This document shows, in pieces, positions 1-8,279 of a DNA stretch of 64,000 bases (positions within the stretch are counted from its first letter, which is position 1; each line of letters opens with the position of its first letter). The notes under the pieces are model-generated. The model was not told where the DNA came from and ran no database searches. It saw nothing but the letters and a program-made list of their open reading frames with translations. The position numbers and the translations under genes are program-made. Source of the stretch: Flavivirga sp. 57AJ16 (lineage in GTDB: Bacteria > Bacteroidota > Bacteroidia > Flavobacteriales > Flavobacteriaceae); contig NZ_JAQZAT010000002.1 in assembly GCF_028736925.1 (NCBI RefSeq), forward strand, positions 124,001 to 188,000, read 5' to 3'.

Positions 1-2
1 TT

Positions 3-986
3 AATCCAAACGATAAAGAAGCCCGCGTTGATTTTGTTGATGAAGTTGGTGATTCTTGGGAAGAATATGTTGTTTTTCATCACAGATTTAAGCAGTGGAT
101 GGAAGTCAATGGCATTGATACCTCTAAAAATTTCTCTCAAGATGAGTTAAATGATTTAATAAAGCAGTCTCCATACTATAAAGCGACTTCAAATGATGTG
201 GATTGGCTAAGTAAAGTAAGTATGCAAGGGGCTATTCAAAAATGGGTAGATCATTCCATAAGCGTTACCATTAATTTGCCTCATGATGTTTCTGAAGATT
301 TAGTAGGAGAATTATATTTAAAAGCCTGGGAATCTGGTTGTAAAGGGGTTACCGTTTATAGGGATGGTTCTCGTTCTGGCGTATTAATTTCCAATGATAA
401 TAAAAAAGAGGAGAAAAGCAAAGATTCATTAACGGCATTTCCTGTAAAACGCCCTCAAGTACTGGAGGCCGATGTGGTTCGTTTTCAAAATAATAAAGAG
501 AAATGGATTGCTTTTATTGGGATCATTGATGAGAAGCCCTATGAGATTTTTACAGGTTTAACAGACGATGAAGATGGTATTTTAATTCCTCGTTGGGTAA
601 ACAGTGGGTTGATAATAAAGAACAGGAACGATGATGGTACGTCTCGTTACGATTTTCAATATGAAAATAAAAGAGGGTATAAAACGACCATAGAAGGCCT
701 GTCCCATAAATTTAATCCTGAATATTGGAACTATGCAAAACTTATTTCCAGCACGCTTCGTCATGGGATGCCGATTGATAAAATTGTTGATTTAATTAAT
801 AGCTTGCAACTGGATACCGAGTCTATTAATACATGGAAAAATGGCGTAGGCCGTGCATTAAAACGTTACGTAGAAGATGGTACGGAGGCTAAAGGGCAGA
901 AGTGTGATTCCTGTAAATCGGGAAATTTAATCTATCAAGAAGGCTGTTTAACCTGTAAGGATTGCGGGTCTTCAAAATGTGGCTAA
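3..986 (+). CDS. nrdJ: Adenosylcobalamin-dependent (class II) ribonucleotide reductase, C-terminal part
   Basis: Reduces ribonucleotides to deoxyribonucleotides using coenzyme B12. The reading frame is open to the left edge, so only the C-terminal ~327 residues are here; an internal ATG at 99 is not the true start. The sequence shows the end of the catalytic barrel (KWVDHSISVTINLP, then CKGVTVYRDGSRSGVL), a linker, a TSCPD-type domain (around AKLISSTLRHGMPIDKIVDL) and a cysteine-rich tail (CDSCKSG...CLTCKDCG..KCG) resembling the zinc-ribbon/redox tail of class II enzymes. Being class II, it needs no oxygen and depends on cobalamin, which fits the B12-using icmF at 8280 and the BtuF-like receptor at 3884. 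Identification is firm from motif order; the upstream part cannot be judged. Confidence 0.93.
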   Translation, partial: NPNDKEARVDFVDEVGDSWEEYVVFHHRFKQWMEVNGIDTSKNFSQDELNDLIKQSPYYKATSNDVDWLSKVSMQGAIQKWVDHSISVTINLPHDVSEDLVGELYLKAWESGCKGVTVYRDGSRSGVLISNDNKKEEKSKDSLTAFPVKRPQVLEADVVRFQNNKEKWIAFIGIIDEKPYEIFTGLTDDEDGILIPRWVNSGLIIKNRNDDGTSRYDFQYENKRGYKTTIEGLSHKFNPEYWNYAKLISSTLRHGMPIDKIVDLINSLQLDTESINTWKNGVGRALKRYVEDGTEAKGQKCDSCKSGNLIYQEGCLTCKDCGSSKCG

Positions 987-1195
987 TGCCTAGCGTGTAC
1001 AATTAAAAAAAGCTGCCTAAAAGTACATAGTTTTCTGTTCGAGCTCAGTCGAGAACTTTTAATATCTAAATTTGAAAAAAACGTTTTCACTGTACTCGCT
1101 GTGACACTTTTTTAGTTTTGAATAGGTACAACCTGTGTTGATTAAAATGATATCAAAATTAAAAATAGCACTCGAAAATATAAATCAGACGAGCT

Positions 1196-1435
1196 CCTCC
1201 CTTTTTAGCAACTCCCGTGAGTACACAAATAAAGCACAATAAAAAGATTGGACACGAATGGCACAAATTCACACTAATTATTCAGTCTATTGACAGGTTT
1301 TCAAGCCTATATTGCCTAGGGATTATTATTCATACTATGTCCAATCTATACCATAAAGTATTGGATTCGTGTGAATTTGTGCCATTCGTGTCTTTTTTAA
1401 AGATGTGTACTCACGGTAGTTTTCAAAAGGGAGGA
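1196..1435. repeat. Long inverted-repeat (MITE-like) element, copy 1
   Basis: The arms are imperfect inverted repeats over about 80 bp each: a tcctccctttt block at the outer ends, then ccgtgagtacaca (1214-1226) against tgtgtactcacgg (1404-1416), then a perfect 24-bp pair at 1251-1274 and 1369-1392 containing gacacgaatggcac. About 95 bp of unrelated sequence lies between the inner arms. A 73-codon reading frame from a GTG at 1217 runs through it, but half its peptide is the translation of one arm and half of the other, so I do not call it a gene. A shortened relative is at 29600-29684. Confidence 0.8.
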
Positions 1436-1439
1436 TAAA

Positions 1440-1727
1440 TCATACAAATTCCTTAAGAAGCAAAAGAAAGGGAATGCTTAAAAATAAATCAATCATAAAT
1501 AATAATGAAAACAACTTGAAAGTAGAAATGCCGATATTTTTGTAAAATACCAGTTTTCGTTTTGCATTTGTTTCATTTATAAAAAACCATAGGAAAAATA
1601 CCAATAATAGTTTAACAATAAGAATGGGAACGATATCATATTTTAGAAATGAAAAAATAATATTTAAACCAAAAGACCAAAAAATAAAAGGCCTGTAAAA
1701 AACGAATATGGAAAATAATTGATTCAT
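1440..1727 (-). CDS. Small hydrophobic membrane protein, unknown function
   Basis: 95 residues, mostly Phe/Leu/Ile, with about three membrane-spanning stretches (roughly residues 5-30, 32-50 and 70-92) split by a short basic loop (NETNAKRKLVFYK). I do not recognise a family. It starts with ATG at 1727 and diverges from prfA, with about 120 bp between them. Its stop lies five bases from the end of the inverted-repeat element at 1196-1435. Composition and length are those of a genuine small membrane protein, but there is no domain evidence, so it could be non-functional. Confidence 0.55.
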   Translation of the reverse strand: MNQLFSIFVFYRPFIFWSFGLNIIFSFLKYDIVPILIVKLLLVFFLWFFINETNAKRKLVFYKNIGISTFKLFSLLFMIDLFLSIPFLLLLKEFV

Positions 1728-1846
1728 ATATATGATTAGAAACGTTGGAAGTTACATATTATTCTAATCTAATGATGAATAGATGGGTGTATTCGTACTA
1801 AAAATTCATAAATTATCGTATTTTTGATTCCCAATTAAAAAGGTAG

Positions 1847-2923
1847 ATGTTAGAGAAATTACAAATAGTAAAACAGCGTTTTGATGAGGTTAGTGATTTG
1901 ATTATTCAACCCGATATAATCACAGATCAAAAGCGTTATGTAGAACTTAACAGAGAATATAAAGACTTGCGAATCCTTATGGAAAAGCGAGCTTCATATA
2001 TAGAACTTACAGATAATTTAAAGGAAGCCGAATCTATAATTGCCGATGGAAGTGATGCTGAAATGGTTGAGATGGCTAAAATGCAGTATGATGAAGCCAA
2101 AGAAGGGATTCCTAAGTTAGAAGAAGAAATAAAAGTTCTTTTAATACCAAAAGACCCGGAAGATTCTAAAAACGCGGTCGTTGAATTACGTGCGGGAACT
2201 GGTGGGGATGAAGCCAGTATTTTTGCAGGTGATTTATTTAGAATGTACACTAAATATTGTGAAAGTAAAGGGTGGCGAGTAGACACTGTAGATTTTAGCG
2301 AAGGGACCAATGGTGGCTTTAAGGAAATTCAGTTTGAAGTAAGTGGTGAAGATGTTTACGGCACTTTAAAGTTTGAAGCTGGGGTACATCGTGTGCAACG
2401 TGTGCCACAAACAGAAACTCAGGGGCGTGTGCATACAAGTGCAGCAACGGTGATGGTATTTCCGGAAGCTGAAGAGTTCGATGTAGAGATTAACCCAAAG
2501 GAAGTAAGAATAGATTTTTTCTGTTCTTCAGGTCCGGGAGGTCAATCTGTAAACACGACCTATTCGGCGGTGCGTTTAACGCATATCCCAACAGGATTAG
2601 TTGCGCAATGTCAAGATCAAAAATCGCAGCATAAAAATAAAGAGAAAGCTTTTAAGGTACTACGTTCTCGTTTATACGATTTAGAGTTGGCAAAAAAGCA
2701 GGAAGAAGATGCTGCAAAACGTGGTAGCATGGTATCATCGGGTGATAGAAGTGCTAAGATTCGAACCTATAATTATCCCCAAGGACGTGTAACAGACCAT
2801 AGAATTGGTTTAACGCTTTACGACTTGAGTAATATTGTAAATGGGGATATCCAGAAGATAATTGATGAATTGATGTTAGCTGAAAATACTGAAAAGTTAA
2901 AAGCTAGTGATGATGTGATTTAA
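1847..2923 (+). CDS. prfA: Peptide chain release factor 1
   Basis: Recognises UAA/UAG stop codons in the ribosomal A site and triggers hydrolysis of peptidyl-tRNA. 358 residues, the normal length. The N-terminal helical region is followed by the domain with the catalytic GGQ at residues 231-233 ([10 protein letters not shown], preceded by [10 protein letters not shown]). The anticodon-mimic region [16 protein letters not shown] is typical of RF1 rather than RF2, and there is no programmed frameshift. ATG start at 1847. TATTTTTG at 1819-1826 resembles a Bacteroidota -7 element, but I see no matching -33 box. The gene is followed by a strong inverted repeat (2926-3000) that probably ends transcription before pyrF. 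Confidence 0.97.
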   Translation: MLEKLQIVKQRFDEVSDLIIQPDIITDQKRYVELNREYKDLRILMEKRASYIELTDNLKEAESIIADGSDAEMVEMAKMQYDEAKEGIPKLEEEIKVLLIPKDPEDSKNAVVELRAGTGGDEASIFAGDLFRMYTKYCESKGWRVDTVDFSEGTNGGFKEIQFEVSGEDVYGTLKFEAGVHRVQRVPQTETQGRVHTSAATVMVFPEAEEFDVEINPKEVRIDFFCSSGPGGQSVNTTYSAVRLTHIPTGLVAQCQDQKSQHKNKEKAFKVLRSRLYDLELAKKQEEDAAKRGSMVSSGDRSAKIRTYNYPQGRVTDHRIGLTLYDLSNIVNGDIQKIIDELMLAENTEKLKASDDVI

Positions 2924-2925
2924 TT

Positions 2926-3000
2926 TCATTCCTGCGAAGGCAGGAATCTATTTAAAATTAATTTAGTTCAATCAAAAGATTCCTGCCTTCGCAGGAATGA
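2926..3000. repeat. 24-bp perfect inverted repeat between prfA and pyrF (terminator-like)
   Basis: tcattcctgcgaaggcagga plus four bases (2926-2949) is the exact reverse complement of 2977-3000, with 27 AT-rich bases between. Each arm can also fold on itself (cctgc-gaag-gcagg). Similar two-armed repeats with other sequences lie at 23509-23596 and 45701-45833. It begins three bases after the prfA stop and ends 13 bases before the pyrF start, so it may act as a terminator or mRNA stabiliser. Confidence 0.75.
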
Positions 3001-3013
3001 CAAAATAGCCTAA

Positions 3014-3838
3014 GTGACAACAAACCAACTCGTTCAGGAAATCAAAAAAAAGAAATCCTTTTTATGTATAGGATTAGATGTTGATTTAAATAAAATACCA
3101 TCACATCTTTTAAAAGAAGAAGACCCTATTTTTGCTTTTAATAAAGCGATTATTGATGCAACACATCATGTATGTGTCGCTTATAAGCCCAATACGGCGT
3201 TTTATGAGGCCTATGGTTTAAAAGGTTGGAGAGCGTTAGAAAGAACCATTCATTATTTAAACGAAAAGCATCCAGAGATTTTCACTATTGCCGATGCCAA
3301 GCGAGGCGATATAGGGAATACCAGTACGATGTATGCCAAAGCCTTTTTTGAAGATCTAGCTTTTGATTCCGTCACTGTCGCTCCTTATATGGGCAAAGAT
3401 TCGGTTGAGCCATTTTTGGCTTTTGAAAATAAGCACACCATACTTTTAGCTTTAACATCCAACCAGGGAGCTTTTGATTTTCAAACAAAAACAGTTGATG
3501 GAAAAGAATTATATAAACAAGTTTTAGAGACTTCCAAAGTCTGGGAACATTCAGAAAATTTAATGTATGTTGTGGGTGCTACCAAAGCAGAATATTTAGC
3601 AGATATCAGACAGATTATTCCAGATCGCTTTTTGTTAGTGCCGGGAGTAGGTGCACAAGGGGGTAATTTGCAAGATGTTTGTAAATATGGTATGAATGGC
3701 CAGGTTGGCTTACTTATTAATTCCTCCCGTGGTATTATTTATGCCTCTAAAGAAGGTGATTTTGCCCAAGCTGCTGCTATAAAAGCCCAAGAACTTCAAC
3801 GAGATATGGAAATTGAGTTGGTGCGTTATACTGGGTAG
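3014..3838 (+). CDS. pyrF: Orotidine 5'-phosphate decarboxylase (type 2)
   Basis: Last step of de novo UMP synthesis: decarboxylates orotidine monophosphate in the cytoplasm. 274 residues, the length of the longer type 2 PyrF group. Visible motifs are the N-terminal [10 protein letters not shown] (substrate-binding Asp), [15 protein letters not shown] (catalytic Lys/Asp pair), [10 protein letters not shown], and VPGVGAQGG with SRGIIYAS near the end (phosphate binding). The start is a GTG at 3014: no ATG lies upstream in frame after the inverted repeat, and the N-terminal sequence [20 protein letters not shown] aligns with what I know of flavobacterial PyrF. No other pyrimidine gene is adjacent. 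Confidence 0.95.
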   Translation: MTTNQLVQEIKKKKSFLCIGLDVDLNKIPSHLLKEEDPIFAFNKAIIDATHHVCVAYKPNTAFYEAYGLKGWRALERTIHYLNEKHPEIFTIADAKRGDIGNTSTMYAKAFFEDLAFDSVTVAPYMGKDSVEPFLAFENKHTILLALTSNQGAFDFQTKTVDGKELYKQVLETSKVWEHSENLMYVVGATKAEYLADIRQIIPDRFLLVPGVGAQGGNLQDVCKYGMNGQVGLLINSSRGIIYASKEGDFAQAAAIKAQELQRDMEIELVRYTG

Positions 3839-3883
3839 CTTTTCTACTATTACTTCAGAAAATTGTAAATTTTCTTCCCAATA

Positions 3884-4699
3884 ATGGAATCTAAAACAAT
3901 AAAAGATCAATTAAACAGGTATATTCATTTAAAGGAAAACCCAAAGCGTATCGTTTCGTTAGTACCAAGTCAAACCGAATTATTATGTGATTTGGGTTTA
4001 GAAAGCGCGCTTATTGGTGTCACCAAATTTTGTGTTCATCCGCATCATATTAGGGCAAATACCAATGTTGTTGGTGGTACAAAACAAATTCATTTAGAGA
4101 AAATCAAAGCGTTGCAACCTGACATTATTCTTTGTAATAAAGAGGAGAATACCAAAGAACTTGTTGAAGCCTGTGAGACCATTTGTAATGTGCACATTTC
4201 AGATATCTTTACCGTTGATGATAGTTTGGAATTAATTCATCAATACGGCGAGATTTTTAATAAAACAAAAGAAGCTTTAACAATAACCAATACTATTAAA
4301 AAGGAGCTAGAGGGTTTTAATGCGTTCATTAAAAATAAGCCAAGTTTAAAAGTAGTTTATTTTATATGGAAATCCCCATGGATGGTTGCTGCAAATAATA
4401 CGTTTATTAATTATTTATTGAAGCTTAATAAGTTTGAAAATGTTTTTAAGAAGGAGAGTCGTTATCCAGAGATAGTGCTTAACGAATCGACTGTTAATAA
4501 AGATGTAAATAGTGTGCTTTTATCTAGTGAGCCTTATCCGTTTAAAGAGCCCCATAGGAGAGACGTACAAGAGTTTTATCCCAACGCAACTATTGTATTA
4601 GTAGATGGAGAGATGTTTTCCTGGTATGGTTCCAGGTTAACGAAAGCTTTTAAATATTTTAAAAACTTGCGCCTAAGTCTTGAGAATAATCAACTTTAG
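3884..4699 (+). CDS. Helical-backbone metal receptor (BtuF-like ABC substrate-binding family), no signal peptide
   Basis: 271 residues of the periplasmic-binding-protein fold used for cobalamin, haem and siderophores. Typical opening KRIVSLVPSQTELLCDLG, then GVTKFCVHP, then IHLEKIKALQPDIILCNKEEN, an inter-lobe helix, and the C-terminal lobe with KVVYFIWKSPWMVAANNTFINY. The N-terminus (MESKTIKDQLNRYIHLKENP) has no signal peptide or lipobox, so the protein looks cytoplasmic or is exported unusually. No permease or ATPase gene adjoins it. Cobalamin is an attractive ligand because nrdJ and icmF are nearby, but the ligand cannot be read from the sequence. Start ATG 3884, 45 bases after pyrF. Confidence 0.85.
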   Translation: MESKTIKDQLNRYIHLKENPKRIVSLVPSQTELLCDLGLESALIGVTKFCVHPHHIRANTNVVGGTKQIHLEKIKALQPDIILCNKEENTKELVEACETICNVHISDIFTVDDSLELIHQYGEIFNKTKEALTITNTIKKELEGFNAFIKNKPSLKVVYFIWKSPWMVAANNTFINYLLKLNKFENVFKKESRYPEIVLNESTVNKDVNSVLLSSEPYPFKEPHRRDVQEFYPNATIVLVDGEMFSWYGSRLTKAFKYFKNLRLSLENNQL

Positions 4700-4872
4700 T
4701 GGCGTCTTCTACAAAGTTCGCAATTTTATTTTCTAATTCTTTTAAGCTAATTAGCTTATTTAAGTTTGGCTTTATTTTACCAACTCTACAAAAATGTGTA
4801 CTCATAACTTGTTTTTTTTATAAAGTACGAGAAATAGTATGTTTTGGATGTAATAAAAAAGTTAAGGAATAG

Positions 4873-5079
4873 CTAAATTTTGTATAGAAGCTGGTTAGGG
4901 CATTCTCTGGATAAGTATGTCAACTTGTTAAGTTTATCAAGTAGTTTGAGGGCACGATATTCTGAAATATCACTTAAAGCAGAATCTGTTTGGCGAAAAT
5001 TATAAGCCTGCTCAATAAGTTCTTTATAACGCTGATTGAGTTTTCTCTGATGAATTTGTATGTTATCTATTTTTTCCAT
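4873..5079 (-). CDS. Small coiled-coil-like protein, unknown function
   Basis: 68 residues from ATG 5079; an in-frame GTG at 5091 would add four residues. The protein is polar and mostly helical in character (EKIDNIQIHQRKLNQRYKEL, then DISEYRALKLLDKLNKL) with a Cys-Pro near the C-terminus (SRECPNQLLYKI). No family is recognised. It stands alone: the 170 bases after the metal-receptor gene separate it on one side and a decayed gene lies on the other. It may be a small conserved protein or a leftover; the even helix-forming composition makes chance unlikely but not impossible. Confidence 0.45.
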   Translation of the reverse strand: MEKIDNIQIHQRKLNQRYKELIEQAYNFRQTDSALSDISEYRALKLLDKLNKLTYLSRECPNQLLYKI

Positions 5080-5379
5080 GTATTTTCCCACGGGATAGAA
5101 AATAACTAATATACATTATTTATTTAGAAATTAAAAAGAATATGCTAACTATTTCTTGAAAATGTTTTTCATTTTCAGGTAGTTATATATTTGTTAATCG
5201 AAAAGAATTCCTCGAGACCTTGCCTGGGGTCTGCCAGCAAGGCAGGGATTGGGTACAAAACGGGCGGCACGCCTCTATGGCTCTGCTTTAAGGATAGTTC
5301 GTTTCAGGAAATTATTTTATTTGACTTGCTGGTTATAAAAAAATCAATAATTTTAGAGAACTAACAAAAACCGTTGATC

Positions 5380-5858
5380 ATGAAGTTGCTCTTAAGTGTT
5401 TTTTTATCTTATTGTTTTCATTTTCGAATAGAGCCCAAGAAGCTAGTTGTAAATGTTGTATAATGAATTTGACTTTTGGGTAGGTGCCTGGACGGTTACC
5501 AATGCAGAGGGTGAAATTGTAGGTAAAAATGTGATTGATAAAATTCAGGATCATTGTGCTTTGAGAGAAAATAGGACAAGCTCTAAAGGAAAATTTACTG
5601 GAACAAGTCATAATTTTTATAACAATGTTACAAAGCAATGGGAACAAATTTGGATTGATAACCAGGGGGGAAGCTCACATCTAAAAGGCCATAGAGTCGG
5701 TAACCAGATGATTTTAAAAACAGATGAAGCTGTTAATAAAGATGGAAACCCGTTTTATCATCGTATTACATGGACTTTAAATAAGGCAATATTGGGAAAC
5801 CGTTACCAATAATAAAGATATTACCGTAGCCTTTGATGGGCTATACAGAAAACAATAG
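5380..5858 (+). pseudogene. Decayed gene for a secreted protein with an FDFWVGxWTVTN motif
   Basis: Three reading frames must be joined. Frame 1 from ATG 5380 gives the start of a signal peptide (MKLLLSVFLSYC). Frame 3 at 5403-5462 continues with FILLFSFSNRAQEASCKCC, a signal-peptide end. Frame 2 from 5453 gives the body (EFDFWVGAWTVTNAEG, then KIQDHCALRENRTSSKGKF, then NQGGSSHLKGHRVGNQMILK) as far as TWTLN. Frame 3 at 5784-5858 gives the end (RQYWETVTNNKDITVAF, then DGLYRKQ and TAG), with a few residues missing at the junction. So there are at least three frameshifts or small deletions. The body matches, from memory, an unnamed Bacteroidota family of about 160-residue secreted proteins. It is followed directly by tandem arrays. 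Confidence 0.8.
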
Positions 5859-5865
5859 TTTTAAA

Positions 5866-6042
5866 GACGGGAGACGGGAGACGGGAGACCGAGGGCCCAA
5901 TTCGTCAATCCAAAATCGTCAATCCAAAATCGTCAATCCAAAATCGTCAATCCAAAATCGTCAATCCAAAATCGTCAATCCAAAATCGTCAATCTAAAAT
6001 CGTCAATCCAAAATCGTCAATCCAAAATCGTCAATCCAAACT
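5866..6042. repeat. Two tandem arrays: 7-bp unit x3 and 14-bp unit x10
   Basis: At 5866-5889 the unit gacggga is repeated three times and a bit. At 5903-6042 the 14-bp unit cgtcaatccaaaat occurs ten times in perfect register (starts at 5903, 5917, 5931, 5945, 5959, 5973, 5987, 6001, 6015, 6029); one copy has ct for cc. The array ends three bases before the stop codon of the convergent DUF4197 gene. Units are too short and unspaced for CRISPR. Copy number is likely to vary between strains by slippage. Confidence 0.95.
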
Positions 6043-6045
6043 CAT

Positions 6046-6753
6046 TTAATCCTGTAAGGCAAAGACTTTTTTCAATAAATCTGTCGTTCTTGAAGACAGT
6101 TTAGTTCGGATTTCTGTTTCTTCAATAGCAATCATGGTAAATACACCTTTTAAAGCTTCACCGGTAACATAGTCGGTTAAATCTGGGTTCACATTATTGG
6201 TAAAAGGAAGGTTATTGTATTTATTGATTAAGTTGCTCCAAATTTTATCTGCTCCAACCTTACTAAATGAGTTATTTATAACAGGGCTAAATTTATTGTA
6301 TAGAGCTGTATGGGTTTTACTGTTTAAATATTGAGTTGCTGCATCATTATTACCAAGTAGAATATTTTTAGCATCTGTGAATGTAATCCCTTTAACTGCA
6401 TCAACAAAAATAGGTGTTGCTTCTTTTACTGCGTCTTCGGCAGCTCTATTAAGTACTTTTAAACCTTCGTCGGCTAGTTTGCTTAGACCAACATCCCTAA
6501 GCGCTTTATCAACTTTATGTAATTCTTGAGGTAATAGTATTTTTACTAGTTCATTTTTAAAAAAGCCGTCAGTTTGTGTCAGTTTTGTAACCTGCTTGTC
6601 TATTCCAAAATCCAATGCCTGTCTTAATCCAGAAGCAATTTCCGCATTACCGATAATACCGCCACCTTGAGGTAATTGATTAACGACTTGTTGTAATTCT
6701 GCACATGCAGTGAGATTAAAAATGAAGACAAATGCTAAAAATTTACGAATCAT
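6046..6753 (-). CDS. DUF4197 lipoprotein
   Basis: 235 residues. The N-terminus MIRKFLAFVFIFNLTACAEL is a lipoprotein signal with lipobox LTAC, so the mature protein would be anchored by the Cys at about residue 17. The rest matches the DUF4197 family as I know it: helical, with EIASGLRQALDFGIDKQVTKL, FFKNELVKILLPQELHKVDK, and the later THTALYNKFSPVINNSFSKV. Family function is unknown. The gene is single, with convergent repeats just beyond its stop and about 520 bp of gene-free sequence upstream. Confidence 0.9.
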   Translation of the reverse strand: MIRKFLAFVFIFNLTACAELQQVVNQLPQGGGIIGNAEIASGLRQALDFGIDKQVTKLTQTDGFFKNELVKILLPQELHKVDKALRDVGLSKLADEGLKVLNRAAEDAVKEATPIFVDAVKGITFTDAKNILLGNNDAATQYLNSKTHTALYNKFSPVINNSFSKVGADKIWSNLINKYNNLPFTNNVNPDLTDYVTGEALKGVFTMIAIEETEIRTKLSSRTTDLLKKVFALQD

Positions 6754-7277
6754 AGTTTTGATTTTTATATGTTTAATACCATTTCTAACTTAAAATTACT
6801 CACTAATGGAGCTTTTGTGTTTTAATTTGAACCATTTTAAATCAGAATTGATATGACAAATATATGTTTTAGATCTTAAAATAGGGTAAAAATAATTTAG
6901 CATATAGCTTGTACAGATGAAAAATAAAATCTGGGCTCTGGTTTTATTTTATTATGGGACGCATCTTGCCTTTTTATATTTTCTAAAAAAGACACCCAGA
7001 GAGTAAGGTGTCTTTCATGTAAATAGCGGGATCCTGGTTTAATGTCTTTTATTTATTAGACACAAAAGGAGAACATAAAGTCACAACTTTATAAAAAGGT
7101 TATAACCTGAGTTTCTAATGTTCTTGTTATCAGATCGATTTTTAGGAGCTTGTAGCGCTGTCGGGTCAAACCTTTTGATAGGCTAAAGTCGAGATCTATG
7201 AAAGTTTGAGGTTATTTAAGAATCTCTCGACAGTAATAGTTATAATTGCTTAAGGAATCCACATTAAATATTATTTC
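6754..7277. other. Gene-free gap upstream of DUF4197 and downstream of purU
   Basis: The gap holds the 5' leader of the DUF4197 gene, a short inverted-repeat element (6776-6854) and one hairpin: aaagacacc (6988-6996) pairs with ggtgtcttt (7007-7015). This is a plausible bidirectional terminator, although about 260 bases from the purU stop. In 7021-7277 I see no coding remnant and no clear structure. Confidence 0.5.
6776..6854. repeat. ATACC-ended inverted-repeat element, internally deleted copy
   Basis: Begins ataccatttctaacttaaaa and ends ttttaaatcagaattgatat. Both ends match the 161-bp element at 27255-27415 (ataccatttctaccttaaat at the left; aaatttaaatcagaacaggt then at on the right). The central part with the GTAGC/GCTATG core is missing. 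Confidence 0.6.
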
Positions 7278-8132
7278 CTAAGAAAAAATGACCGTTTTAT
7301 TATTGTAAACCATCACTTTTCTATCGGCGTGTAATTTAACAGCATTTGCCAAAACAATTTTTTCTAAATCACGCCCTTTAGCTATTAAATCCCGAATAGA
7401 ATGTGCATGTGATACACGTGTTACGTCTTGTTCGATTATTGGCCCAGCGTCAAGTTCTTCGGTGACATAGTGACTTGTGGCTCCAATTATTTTAACCCCA
7501 CGTTTATATGCAGAATGGTATGGTTTTGCACCTACAAAGGCGGGAAGAAAAGAATGATGGATATTTATTATTTTATTTGGGTATTTATTGATTAGTTTTC
7601 CAGAAACTATTTGCATATATCTTGCTAAAACTATAAAGTTTATATCATGTGACTCTAATAATTCCAGTTGCCTGTTTTCAGCTTCTTCTCTAGTGTCTTT
7701 TGTAACAGGAATATGATGAAACGGAATTTTGAAGTTATCAGCAATGGGTTTTAGATCTAAATGGTTACTTATTATAAACGGGATTTCCAAATGAAGTTCC
7801 CCAGAGTTGTAGCGACCTAATAAATCATATAAACAATGGTCATATTTAGAAATAAACAAGGCCATTTTAGGTTTAATTTCTGAAGAATAAATACGCCACT
7901 TCATTTCAAACCCATTAACCAATGTATTCTTAAATGATTCCTTAAAACCATCAAGAGAGAAGGAATCATCATTGAATTCACTTTCTAAACGCATGAAAAA
8001 AATATCCTGCTCTCTATCTACATGTTGGTCAATATAAACAATATTGCCACCTTCTTCAGCAATAAAGCGTGTTACAGAAGCAATAATATTGGAACGGTCT
8101 TTACAATGGATTAAAAGTGTTATTTTATTCAT
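7278..8132 (-). CDS. purU: Formyltetrahydrofolate deformylase
   Basis: Hydrolyses 10-formyl-tetrahydrofolate to formate and tetrahydrofolate, balancing one-carbon pools. 284 residues from ATG 8132; a TTG at 8147 in the same frame is less likely. An N-terminal ACT domain (residues ~1-75: ITLLIHCKDRSNIIASVTRF) is followed by the formyltransferase fold with PFIISNHLDL, IPVTKDTREEAE, FIVLARYMQIVSGKLI, the catalytic region NIHHSFLPAFVGAKPYHSAY and IGATSHYVTEELDAGPII. The Asn, His and Asp residues expected for catalysis are present. Single gene, divergent from icmF with about 150 bp between. Confidence 0.95.
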   Translation of the reverse strand: MNKITLLIHCKDRSNIIASVTRFIAEEGGNIVYIDQHVDREQDIFFMRLESEFNDDSFSLDGFKESFKNTLVNGFEMKWRIYSSEIKPKMALFISKYDHCLYDLLGRYNSGELHLEIPFIISNHLDLKPIADNFKIPFHHIPVTKDTREEAENRQLELLESHDINFIVLARYMQIVSGKLINKYPNKIINIHHSFLPAFVGAKPYHSAYKRGVKIIGATSHYVTEELDAGPIIEQDVTRVSHAHSIRDLIAKGRDLEKIVLANAVKLHADRKVMVYNNKTVIFS

Positions 8133-8279
8133 AGGACTCAAAATCAATTTCTTTCCAAAACTAATCTAAAAAATAGATAAGAAATAGTTGCTATTATAAT
8201 TTTATATAATCTTACGTAAATGACTTATTTTTTTGAATATTTCGTAAATTGCAACACTTAAAACCAAGATTCTTTACGA

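Noticed and set aside
1217-1438. 73-codon reading frame from a GTG
   Set aside because: It is the translation of the two arms of the inverted-repeat element; no protein-like features.
1819-1826. Promoter for prfA (TATTTTTG)
   Set aside because: A -7 match alone, with no TTTG about 19-22 bases upstream; too weak in AT-rich DNA.
5902-6042. CRISPR-like array
   Set aside because: The 14-bp units have no spacers between them and no cas genes are near.
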